From: JAKFDK01 sp036676195
GTDB lineage: Bacteria; Bacillota; Sulfobacillia; Symbiobacteriales; ZC4RG38
NCBI GenBank assembly: GCA_036676195.1
Contig: JAKFDK010000040.1
Span: forward strand, 62,001 to 126,000
Length of the DNA stretch: 64,000 nt
Reading direction: 5' to 3'
Shown here: positions 58,074-64,000 of the stretch, one piece after another
Layout of the letters: every line of letters begins with the position of its first letter
Numbering within the stretch: position 1 is the stretch's first letter
The notes under the pieces: model-generated
Database searches by the model: none
Told to the model about the DNA's origin: nothing
Seen by the model: only the letters and a program-made list of their open reading frames with translations
Position numbers and translations under genes: made by a program

Positions 58074-59144
58074 ATGACCATCCAAGCGACCGCCCCGTTG
58101 TTGGTGGTGATTGGCGTTTTGTTTGGCATCTTGTATCTGGCGCGGCGGGACTGGATACGGCGTCGGCGTCATGCCATGGTCGCAGAGGTTTACCGGCAGG
58201 ATTTGCTTAATCTGGTTGGTCTGGTCCGGCGTCTGGCCACAGATATCAGTCGCACCGGTCCGGAAAAACTGCTTACTGAGACGATTCGTCTGGGGTATGC
58301 TGCCGGTGCAGTTCTGTATACCAGGTCGGAGTCCGGTGTCCTGGAAACCCGCTCTACCGTCGGTCAATCCCAGACGGGGGCTGCCCCCGACCACGAGCAG
58401 ATCATGCAGCAGGCGGTCGAAACCGGCCAGACTTACCAGGACGAGCTGTCCGGTCGGATGTTTGTCCCCATGCTGGAAACCGGCGAAGTGGTCGCTCTGG
58501 TTGAGTTTTTTGGGGTGAACTCTCGGTCCGACGAAGAGGGGGGCCGGGTGCAGTCTGCCTTTTTGGAAGGCGCCGTGGAATTGGCCGGGGTCAGCCTCAA
58601 CACCCAGCGCACCATAGATCGTCAGGTGGCGCTGTCGGTCACCGACGGGCTGACCGGTCTGTACAACCACCGCCACTTCCAGCAATTGCTAAGCGTGACG
58701 GTAGCGCAGTCCTACCTGCAGGCGGCGCCGCTGACCCTGGTGCTGTTGGATATCGATCACTTCAAGCAGGTAAACGATACCCACGGACACCTGTTTGGTG
58801 ATCTGGTGCTGCGCGAGATTGCCCACACCGTCAGGCGCCACACACCGCCATCGGCCTCGGCGGCCCGGTACGGCGGTGAGGAGTTCGCCGTTGCCTTGCC
58901 CGGGGTGGAGGCGGAGGAGGGGGTTGAATTTGCCGAAAAACTGCGCCGGGTGGTGGCTGAATATGGGATTTTGAACTACCAGTCCGGCGGCCACCTGCAT
59001 GTCACCGTCAGCCTGGGTGTTGCGGCCTACCAGTTGGGGCAGGGGAAAAGCCGGCTGATTGCCCGCGCCGATGAAGCGCTGTATGCCTCGAAGCGGGCCG
59101 GTCGTAACCGCGTCACTCTGGCGCCGCTGGATAGCATAAATTGA
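58074..59144 (+). CDS. Diguanylate cyclase with GAF-like domain
   Basis: A 356-residue protein: one N-terminal membrane segment (about residues 5-24), a GAF-like sensor (about 45-180), and a GGDEF domain (about 190-350) with DSLTGLYNHRHF-type start (TDGLTGLYNHRHFQQLL), DIDHFKQVNDTHGHLFGD and active-site GGEEF (in AARYGGEEFAV). The RxxD inhibitory site before it is not visible. GGDEF enzymes make cyclic-di-GMP, here under GAF control. It lies 19 bp after dnaE and abuts pgpA, with a GGAGGAG upstream of the ATG. Confidence 0.93.
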   Translation: MTIQATAPLLVVIGVLFGILYLARRDWIRRRRHAMVAEVYRQDLLNLVGLVRRLATDISRTGPEKLLTETIRLGYAAGAVLYTRSESGVLETRSTVGQSQTGAAPDHEQIMQQAVETGQTYQDELSGRMFVPMLETGEVVALVEFFGVNSRSDEEGGRVQSAFLEGAVELAGVSLNTQRTIDRQVALSVTDGLTGLYNHRHFQQLLSVTVAQSYLQAAPLTLVLLDIDHFKQVNDTHGHLFGDLVLREIAHTVRRHTPPSASAARYGGEEFAVALPGVEAEEGVEFAEKLRRVVAEYGILNYQSGGHLHVTVSLGVAAYQLGQGKSRLIARADEALYASKRAGRNRVTLAPLDSIN

Positions 59145-59156
59145 ATGGAGCTAGCT

Positions 59157-59666
59157 ATGTACGATACAGCCATCAGCTCAGGGGGGATTCCAAACGTGCA
59201 CGAGTCGAGCATTAAACTACTGGCAGCGCGGGGCGTACCCCTGGTGGAGATTGCCCGGATAGTGCTGGCGATCCAGCAGCAGTACTATCCGGAACTGACG
59301 CTTGACGAGTGCCTGGCCGGTGTCGAAGCTGTTCTGCTAAAGCGGGAGGTCCAACATGCGGTGTTGACCGGTGTTGCCCTCGACATGCTGGCCGAACAGC
59401 AGCAATTGCCCCAGCCGTTGCAGCGGATTATTGCTGAGGACGACTTCCTGTTCGGGGTCGACGAGATTCTGGCGCTGTCCATTACAAACGTTTACGGGTC
59501 CATCGGCCTGACCAACTTTGGGTACCTTGACAAGACCAAGCCCCTAATTATAGGACAACTGAACGAAAAGAAAGCTGGGCAGTGCCACACCTTTCTGGAT
59601 GACCTGGTGGCTGCGATTGCCGCCGCCGCGGCCTCCCGGATCGCTCATTCCCGCCGCCAGGACTAA
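59157..59666 (+). CDS. pgpA: Phosphatidylglycerophosphatase A (YutG type)
   Basis: A 169-residue protein of the PgpA/YutG family, which removes phosphate from phosphatidylglycerophosphate in phosphatidylglycerol synthesis. The C-terminal half carries DEILALSITNVYGSIGLTNFGYLDK, then KAGQCHTFLDDLVAAIAAAAASR, as in Bacillus YutG. The ATG at 59157 is preferred (GGAG six bases before); an ATG at 59145 is in frame. No Gram-negative-style membrane segments are present. It ends in a bidirectional terminator. Confidence 0.85.
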   Translation: MYDTAISSGGIPNVHESSIKLLAARGVPLVEIARIVLAIQQQYYPELTLDECLAGVEAVLLKREVQHAVLTGVALDMLAEQQQLPQPLQRIIAEDDFLFGVDEILALSITNVYGSIGLTNFGYLDKTKPLIIGQLNEKKAGQCHTFLDDLVAAIAAAAASRIAHSRRQD

Positions 59667-59670
59667 AAAG

Positions 59671-59706
59671 AAAACACCCCGTGGGGTTAACCACGGGGTG
59701 TTTTTT
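59671..59706. terminator. Bidirectional terminator
   Basis: AAAACACCCCGTGG (59671-59684) pairs with CCACGGGGTGTTTT (59691-59704), with A-run and T-run on the two sides, so it works both ways; the T-run also holds the stop of the minus-strand pseudogene. Confidence 0.95.
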
Positions 59707-60195
59707 ACACCTGAAAACGGGCCACCGTAGTCTGCAACTCCCTGGACACTTCCAGCAGATTTCCTGCTTCGGCGGAGACCTGCCCGGTGCCGGCCGAGAC
59801 TTCAAGGGCGGCAGTCGCCACCTCGCGGGCTGTCGCCGAACTGCGCTCAGCCACCCCGGCCACCTGGTGCACCATTCCGCTCACCGCCTGCAGGCTCAGC
59901 CGCTCCCGGGACTGGATAACGGGCAAGATAATCATAATTACCGGTGGCGGCATAGTTCGAAACGAAACCGCCCTGGTCGGAAACTTGCACCTGCAACTCC
60001 AGGGTATGTGTTCTCGCCACAGTTACGCGGGTCAAGATATAATCATACTCTGCCATGACGGTTACGCGCCCACAGACCGACGGCCCCGGCGATGCCCAGC
60101 AGCACCATCATTCCCATGAAGCCGCCCATCAGCCGGACACCAATCCCGAACCCCTGGGTATGAATGTGCGAAGGACGCGACGCTATTCGTTGCAA
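59705..60195 (-). pseudogene. Methyl-accepting chemotaxis protein remnant
   Basis: Pieces of a chemoreceptor in the minus strand. Near 60195-60060 a frame encodes an N-terminal membrane segment (IGVRLMGGFMGMMVLLGIAG, then VGLWARNRH). After a frameshift and stop, another frame (about 60056-59910) gives a sensor-like stretch (ARTHTLELQVQVSDQGGFVS, then YAATGNYDYLARY). A third frame (about 59915-59708) gives the end of a signalling domain (VSGMVHQVAGVAERSSATAR, ending LQTTVARFQV). The whole cytoplasmic hairpin and HAMP are missing, so an internal deletion plus at least one frameshift inactivated it. The original gene was probably about 1.6 kb or more (family knowledge). Confidence 0.75.
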
Positions 60196-60500
60196 GGTCC
60201 CGATGGTAATTCCCTCCCCCAGGGTTTACACTAGATCAGTTCAGGCGCGCCACCTGCTGTCTTTCTAGTATTTAAAATTCTCTCGATACACAGTTTACAG
60301 AATAAAACGATACCAGACACACATGATGATTGTCAATCGAGCGATCGGTCGGTTAGGTTTAGACTGCTTTCTGGTATTGCCAGTAAATTAGTCGCAGGGA
60401 TGCCTGCCCTCACTGGTGAAGTATTTCCGTTGGCTGTCTAGAGACAAACATCCCTTTCTCAGCGTGGTTTTACGGTTTGGGCACAGCGCACTGCATATCC
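60196..60500 (+). other. Intergenic region, upstream part of the kinase promoter
   Basis: No gene supported. Contents: an 11-bp palindrome GATTG-T-CAATC (60328-60338) overlapping TTGTCA (60330-60335), which with TTAGGT (60353-60358) makes a weak promoter. The rest is AT-richer than usual and likely belongs to the two-component operon's control region. Confidence 0.35.
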
Positions 60501-60514
60501 GTGACCCTTGTCAC
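60501..60514. promoter_or_regulatory. CRP/FNR-superfamily-like box upstream of the sensor kinase
   Basis: GTGA-CCCTTG-TCAC, extended to a 7-bp inverted repeat (CCGTGAC/GTCACGG, 60499-60516), ends 51 bp before the kinase start. Matches the half-site spacing of CRP-type sites; the same format occurs at 30646-30659. Confidence 0.5.
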
Positions 60515-60565
60515 GGGCTGAATCGCAATAAAGGGATACCATGGCAGCACGGAAGGGGGGCGTGG

Positions 60566-62206
60566 GTGAATCTCAGGCGGCTTAAATGGGTGGCAATCAT
60601 TGTACCTGGCGTGCTGACAGCAGGTCTGGTGGGGGGACTCCACTCACTGTTTCCTGTCTTCGCTATGTCGATGCTTGGACATTCCATTCAATTAATGTTG
60701 ATTGCCCTTGGATCGTATGCGTTTTCCCAGTGGGTGTTCGGGCTGGTGGCTACCGGCGAGGCCCGCATTCTGCGCCGCTCGGCGCAGTTGCAGGAACTGA
60801 ACGAGGTTGCCCTGAGCATCTCCAAACAGATGAGCCTTGACTCGGTGCTGCAGGAGGTAACCCTGCGCAGCCGCAGCCTTGTCGGAGCCCGGTACAGCGC
60901 CCTCCAGCTCATGGCCAGGGACGGTCGCCCGCCCCGGACGATCGCCGCCGATTCCGCCGAGACCACGGCCGTGGCCCAGTTTCAGCCGCCGGCCGAGGTC
61001 CTGGCTACCGTCTGGAAGACGGCGGCCCCGGTCCGCCTGCAGGTTGCGTACCCGTTGCTCTGTGTACCGGTACTGGTCCGGGGACAGATTCTTGGTCTTC
61101 TGTATTTACGCACGCCAGAAGCCGCCAAGGAATTTTCCGCTGATGACGAGCAGATCGTGATGATGCTGGCCAATCTGGCCGCCACCGCCATTGAAAGAAC
61201 CACCCTGTTTGACCAGGTGCAGCAGACTTCGCAGTACCTGGAGCGGCTGATCGCCGGTTCGCAGGACGCCATTGTGGCTCTGGCCACGGATGGACGGGTG
61301 CAATTATGGAACCGTGGCGCCGAAACCCTGTACGGGTTGCCTGCCGAGGTGGCCATGGGGCAGGTCCTGCCCATGGTGCCGGAGGCAGAACGGGTCTCCT
61401 ATCTGGAACGGCTGCTCCAGGGCACCACCGGTGTCCGGGAGGAGCAGCACGTGCGGGCTGACGGCAGTGAGGTGCCGGTGATTGTGACCCATTCCCGGGT
61501 TGAACCACTGGCCGGCCAGGGACCGACTTTGCTGATGAGTACCAAGGACATGACGGCCCACCACCGCCTGGAAGCACAACGGCGGCGCCTGGCCCTGTTG
61601 GAAGAGCGGGAACGGATCGGTATGGATCTGCATGACGGGGCCATCCAGGCCCTGTATGCGATCGGCCTGGGTCTGCAGGCTACGGCGAGGATGCTGCCGC
61701 CTGACACCCAGGGGGTGCGGGAAAAGCTGGAACAGGCAGCGGCCCAGCTCAGTACGGTGATCCAGGATCTGCGCAGCTATATCCTGGATCTGCGTCCCCC
61801 CGGTCTGCCGGGCCGATCCCTCGGTGAGGGACTGCTCAGTCTGGCGGATCGGCTGCGGGAGGAAGCCGGGATTGAGGTGACCCGGTCCATCGCTCAGTGC
61901 GAGGTGGGTGTATCGCCCGATGTCGCCGTTCAACTGCTGCACGTGGCCGGAGAAGCGGTTTCAAACATCATCCGCCACTCCGGAGCTACGGCTGCCCACC
62001 TGGAATTGAAGCTGACCGGCGGTCGCCTGACCCTGATTCTGCGTGACAACGGCTGCGGCCTGTCCGCCGGTGGCGCTTTGCCCCCTGAGCGGCGCGGGTT
62101 ACGGAATATGAAGGCCCGTGCGGCTCTGATGGGCGGTGAGTGCACCGTCACCGGAGCCCCGGGCGGTGGTACGGAGATTCGGGTGGTTGTTCCGCTGGAT
62201 GGATAG
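60566..62206 (+). CDS. Sensor histidine kinase, NarX/DegS-like (HisKA_3)
   Basis: A 546-residue kinase: two membrane segments (about residues 8-27 and 35-57), GAF domain (about 75-225), PAS domain (about 230-345: IAGSQDAIVALATDGRVQLW), then HisKA_3 with His356 in ERERIGMDLHDGAIQALY, and a HATPase_c domain (NIIRHSGA, LILRDNGCGL, GLRNMKARAALMGG). GTG at 60566 follows GGAAGGGGGG. The short N-terminal membrane part and GAF suggest cytoplasmic or membrane-near sensing (redox, NO, O2 or N-oxide are typical; the ligand is unknown). It precedes its response regulator by 14 bp, and nosZ follows, so N2O respiration is a plausible target. Confidence 0.92.
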   Translation: MNLRRLKWVAIIVPGVLTAGLVGGLHSLFPVFAMSMLGHSIQLMLIALGSYAFSQWVFGLVATGEARILRRSAQLQELNEVALSISKQMSLDSVLQEVTLRSRSLVGARYSALQLMARDGRPPRTIAADSAETTAVAQFQPPAEVLATVWKTAAPVRLQVAYPLLCVPVLVRGQILGLLYLRTPEAAKEFSADDEQIVMMLANLAATAIERTTLFDQVQQTSQYLERLIAGSQDAIVALATDGRVQLWNRGAETLYGLPAEVAMGQVLPMVPEAERVSYLERLLQGTTGVREEQHVRADGSEVPVIVTHSRVEPLAGQGPTLLMSTKDMTAHHRLEAQRRRLALLEERERIGMDLHDGAIQALYAIGLGLQATARMLPPDTQGVREKLEQAAAQLSTVIQDLRSYILDLRPPGLPGRSLGEGLLSLADRLREEAGIEVTRSIAQCEVGVSPDVAVQLLHVAGEAVSNIIRHSGATAAHLELKLTGGRLTLILRDNGCGLSAGGALPPERRGLRNMKARAALMGGECTVTGAPGGGTEIRVVVPLDG

Positions 62207-62220
62207 GGGAGGTGGAGGGC

Positions 62221-62874
62221 ATGATTTCCGTGATGGTGGTGGACGACCACGCGGTGGTACGCAAGGGGCTAAAAACCCTGTTGGAACTCAGCGGCAACTG
62301 CCGGGTGGTGGCAGAGGCCGGCTCGGCGGCGGAAGCCGTTGAGCGGGCGCAGACAGCCAGGCCTGACCTGGTGGTCATGGATGTGCGGCTGCCTGATCGG
62401 TCGGGGATTGAGGCTTGCCGCGATATCCGAGCTGAACGTCCGCAAACCCGGGTGATCATGCTGACCTCGTATCCCGACGAGCAGGCGATGATGGCCTCTG
62501 TTATGGCCGGAGCCTCCGGATACCTGCTCAAGGATCTGGACGAAGTCGCCCTGCAGGAGGCCATCCAGATTGTGGCCAAGGGCGGATCCCTGCTCAGTCC
62601 CGACCTGGTGGCCCGGGTCCTGAGCGACCTGAACCGGCGGACCCAGCCTGGCGACAGGTTGGAAGATCTGACCGAACAGGAGCGGCAGATCCTGTTACTG
62701 GTGGCCCAGGGCAAAACGAACCGGGAGATTGCCGCCGAGGTCTTTCTGAGCGAAAACACTGTCCGCAACTACGTGAGCCATATCCTGCAGAAGCTGGGTC
62801 TGAGTCGCCGGTCTGAGGCCGCTGCCTATGCGGCCCGGCGTGGTCTGACGCCGCCGCCGACCGGGCAGCCGTAA
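62221..62874 (+). CDS. Response regulator, NarL/FixJ family
   Basis: A 217-residue regulator: receiver with acidic pocket (VVDDHAVVR), phosphoacceptor Asp54 (VVMDVRLPD), Thr/Lys switch residues, and a LuxR-type HTH (about 150-210: LTEQERQILLLVAQGKTNRE, SENTVRNYVSHILQKL). ATG at 62221 follows GGGGAGGTGGAGGG. It is the partner of the upstream HisKA_3 kinase; its target genes are not shown directly, but nosZ lies 0.6 kb downstream. Confidence 0.95.
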   Translation: MISVMVVDDHAVVRKGLKTLLELSGNCRVVAEAGSAAEAVERAQTARPDLVVMDVRLPDRSGIEACRDIRAERPQTRVIMLTSYPDEQAMMASVMAGASGYLLKDLDEVALQEAIQIVAKGGSLLSPDLVARVLSDLNRRTQPGDRLEDLTEQERQILLLVAQGKTNREIAAEVFLSENTVRNYVSHILQKLGLSRRSEAAAYAARRGLTPPPTGQP

Positions 62875-62959
62875 CGGAACGTCTTCAGCCCCGTGTGTCA
62901 ATAGACGAACATCACTTTGTTGAGTACGAAGATACCGGGCAATCAGGGATACCTGTAAA

Positions 62960-62996
62960 TTACGTAAGGCCGCCCTCCAATCGTATTCTAAATACG
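62960..62996 (+). promoter_or_regulatory. Candidate promoter/operator upstream of the receiver-nosZ unit
   Basis: TTACGTAA (62960-62967) is a perfect palindrome and CGTATT-CTA-AATACG (62982-62996) an inverted repeat, separated by 14 bp; the repeat includes TATTCT, a possible -10 (62984-62989). No good -35 is visible, as for an activator-dependent promoter. Confidence 0.45.
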
Positions 62997-63023
62997 GAAC
63001 GAAGCAGCAGGGGCGGGGTAGAT

Positions 63024-63422
63024 ATGGTTACGCAGCCACAGCGCCCCCTCACGGTGCTGGTGGTAGATGAACACGCGGCAGTGCGCTCGGCTCTGGTGGC
63101 AGCGCTCTCAGCGGCGGAGGAGATCAGGGAAGTTCGGGCGGCCGGGAGTCCGGGACGTGCGGCGGAAGCCGCCGCCGACTGGCAGCCAGACGTCATCCTG
63201 CTGGAAGTCAAACGGCGGGACGGTCGTGGCCTTGAACTCTGTCGCACGCTGGCAGCAGCAGCGCCGGACGCACGGATCGTGATTGTCACATCTTACCCCG
63301 ACGCCCTTGAGGAACTGGTGACGAGCCAGGCTCGGGTGGCAGGCTACGTGCTCAAGGATACCCAGCCGCACGAGTTGCTCCGAGCCATCGTCAGGGCGCG
63401 ATCCACGTTGCATAAGCACTAA
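63024..63422 (+). CDS. Stand-alone receiver domain with Glu at the phosphoacceptor site
   Basis: A 132-residue single-domain receiver (CheY-like). The acidic pocket is VVDEH (Asp15/Glu16), and the residue at the phosphorylation position is Glu61 (VILLEVKRRD) instead of Asp; the conserved Thr/Ser (VTSYPD) and Lys (YVLKD) remain. No output domain follows. Receivers with Glu can mimic the active state, so this may be a constitutive or unphosphorylated switch. ATG at 63024 follows GGGGCGGGG. It is 17 bp before nosZ, and likely co-transcribed with it; the target is unknown. Confidence 0.85.
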   Translation: MVTQPQRPLTVLVVDEHAAVRSALVAALSAAEEIREVRAAGSPGRAAEAAADWQPDVILLEVKRRDGRGLELCRTLAAAAPDARIVIVTSYPDALEELVTSQARVAGYVLKDTQPHELLRAIVRARSTLHKH

Positions 63423-63439
63423 TGGAGGTGCGAAGAGAA

Positions 63440-64000
63440 GTGTCCACAAAGAAAGCGAAGGTCCTGGCCTCACTGGCCGTAGCGGGCGTATTGGCCCTCA
63501 CGGCTTGCAGCAAGCCCACCGCAACCCCGGCCCAGGAGGCCAAGGGCGGCGGTGGCAGCGTCACCGGTCTCTCCGCTGAGGCGGAGGCCATTGCCAAAGA
63601 GCGTGGCCTGAAGCCAGCCGATGTGACGGCAGCGCTGAAGACTTACACTCCCAGCGGCAAGAAAGACGAAGCAATCATGTTCTCTTCTAGCGGTCACGCC
63701 GGCCAGGTTTTTGCCATCGGGGTTCCGTCCATGCGTATTCTTCGGTCCATTGCCGTATTTACCCCTGAATCCTGGCAGGGTTATGGCTATAACGACGAGA
63801 CCCGCAAGCTCCTCAAGTCAGGCAGCGTCGACGGCGAAATGGTCACCTGGGGTGACACCCACCACCCCAACCTCTCCGAGACGAAGGGCGAGTATGACGG
63901 CGAGTTCCTGTTCATTAACGATAAGGTGCACGGCCGCATTGGCGTGATCGACCTGAAGGACTGGGAAACCAAGCAGATCGTGCACAACCCGCTGAATTTC
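63440..64000 (+). CDS. nosZ: Nitrous-oxide reductase, clade II lipoprotein type (partial)
   Basis: First 187 codons of NosZ, cut at the right edge. The signal ends in lipobox LTAC (LALTACS, Cys about residue 22), not a Tat signal, as in clade II (Sec-dependent) enzymes and many Bacillota. The propeller start follows, with GDTHHPNLSETKGEYDGEFL (part of the Cu-Z His ligands) and INDKVHGRIGVIDLKD. NosZ reduces N2O to N2. GTG at 63440 follows GGAGGTG. The remaining His ligands, the CuA domain and nosB/D/F/Y lie beyond the window. Confidence 0.93.
   Translation, partial: MSTKKAKVLASLAVAGVLALTACSKPTATPAQEAKGGGGSVTGLSAEAEAIAKERGLKPADVTAALKTYTPSGKKDEAIMFSSSGHAGQVFAIGVPSMRILRSIAVFTPESWQGYGYNDETRKLLKSGSVDGEMVTWGDTHHPNLSETKGEYDGEFLFINDKVHGRIGVIDLKDWETKQIVHNPLNF

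Overview
The window looks like chromosome of a GC-rich member of the Bacillota (Firmicutes), most likely a Symbiobacterium/Clostridia-type lineage (inference). Signs are strong AGGAGG-type ribosome binding sites with many GTG and TTG starts, an RqcH (NFACT) protein, a YutG-type phosphatidylglycerophosphatase, a surface protein with SLH and copper-amine-oxidase-like repeats, an ACT-domain malic enzyme, ferredoxin-linked oxidoreductases, and a Sec-type lipoprotein NosZ. No rRNA, tRNA, CRISPR array or insertion sequence was recognised.

Layout. 0-2.5 kb: a cut-off YbbA-type ABC ATPase divergent from a TesA-like lipoprotein esterase, then an atypical acyl-CoA dehydrogenase. 2.6-8.5 kb: two paralogous secreted subtilases with a repeated NVFF(E/D) C-terminal tail flank a membrane GGDEF plus HD-GYP cyclic-di-GMP protein. 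8.6-13.7 kb: malic enzyme, a CAP/SLH surface protein and a beta-propeller-like lipoprotein. 13.7-17.3 kb (minus): RqcH and an adenine-deaminase family enzyme. 17.4-22.2 kb: a MacAB-like efflux system behind a 40-bp dyad, plus a stalk-domain protein. 22.3-26.3 kb: SDR, Ig-like remnant, tungsten/molybdenum aldehyde:ferredoxin oxidoreductase, TetR regulator.

26.4-40.5 kb is a metabolic block: leuACDB behind a promoter with a TetR-type operator; a P-loop ATPase with a four-subunit 2-oxoacid:ferredoxin oxidoreductase; a PaaK-type aryl-CoA ligase; and livJHMGF. Together with the secreted proteases and AOR this suggests peptide/amino-acid use, with 2-oxoacids oxidised to acyl-CoA at the expense of ferredoxin (inference).

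40.5-45.6 kb holds small membrane and hypothetical genes, a YdcF protein and an aminotransferase with a structured leader. 45.6-48.1 kb is a visibly AT-richer island with a membrane-anchored C39-like cysteine peptidase and two polytopic membrane proteins, but no ATPase: the best candidate here for an undescribed, probably acquired system. 48.1-54.5 kb: ArsB behind a structured leader, then a Mn/Zn-type ABC importer in which one permease carries a fused, ligand-degenerate DtxR/MntR-like domain, preceded by a palindromic operator.

54.6-64 kb: DnaE, a diguanylate cyclase, PgpA, a chemoreceptor pseudogene, then a NarX/NarL-type two-component pair, a lone receiver with Glu in place of the phosphoacceptor Asp, and the start of clade II nosZ. 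Identical GTGA-N6-TCAC boxes lie about 50-60 bp upstream of the oxidoreductase operon and of the sensor kinase, suggesting a shared CRP/FNR-type control of ferredoxin metabolism and N2O respiration (inference).
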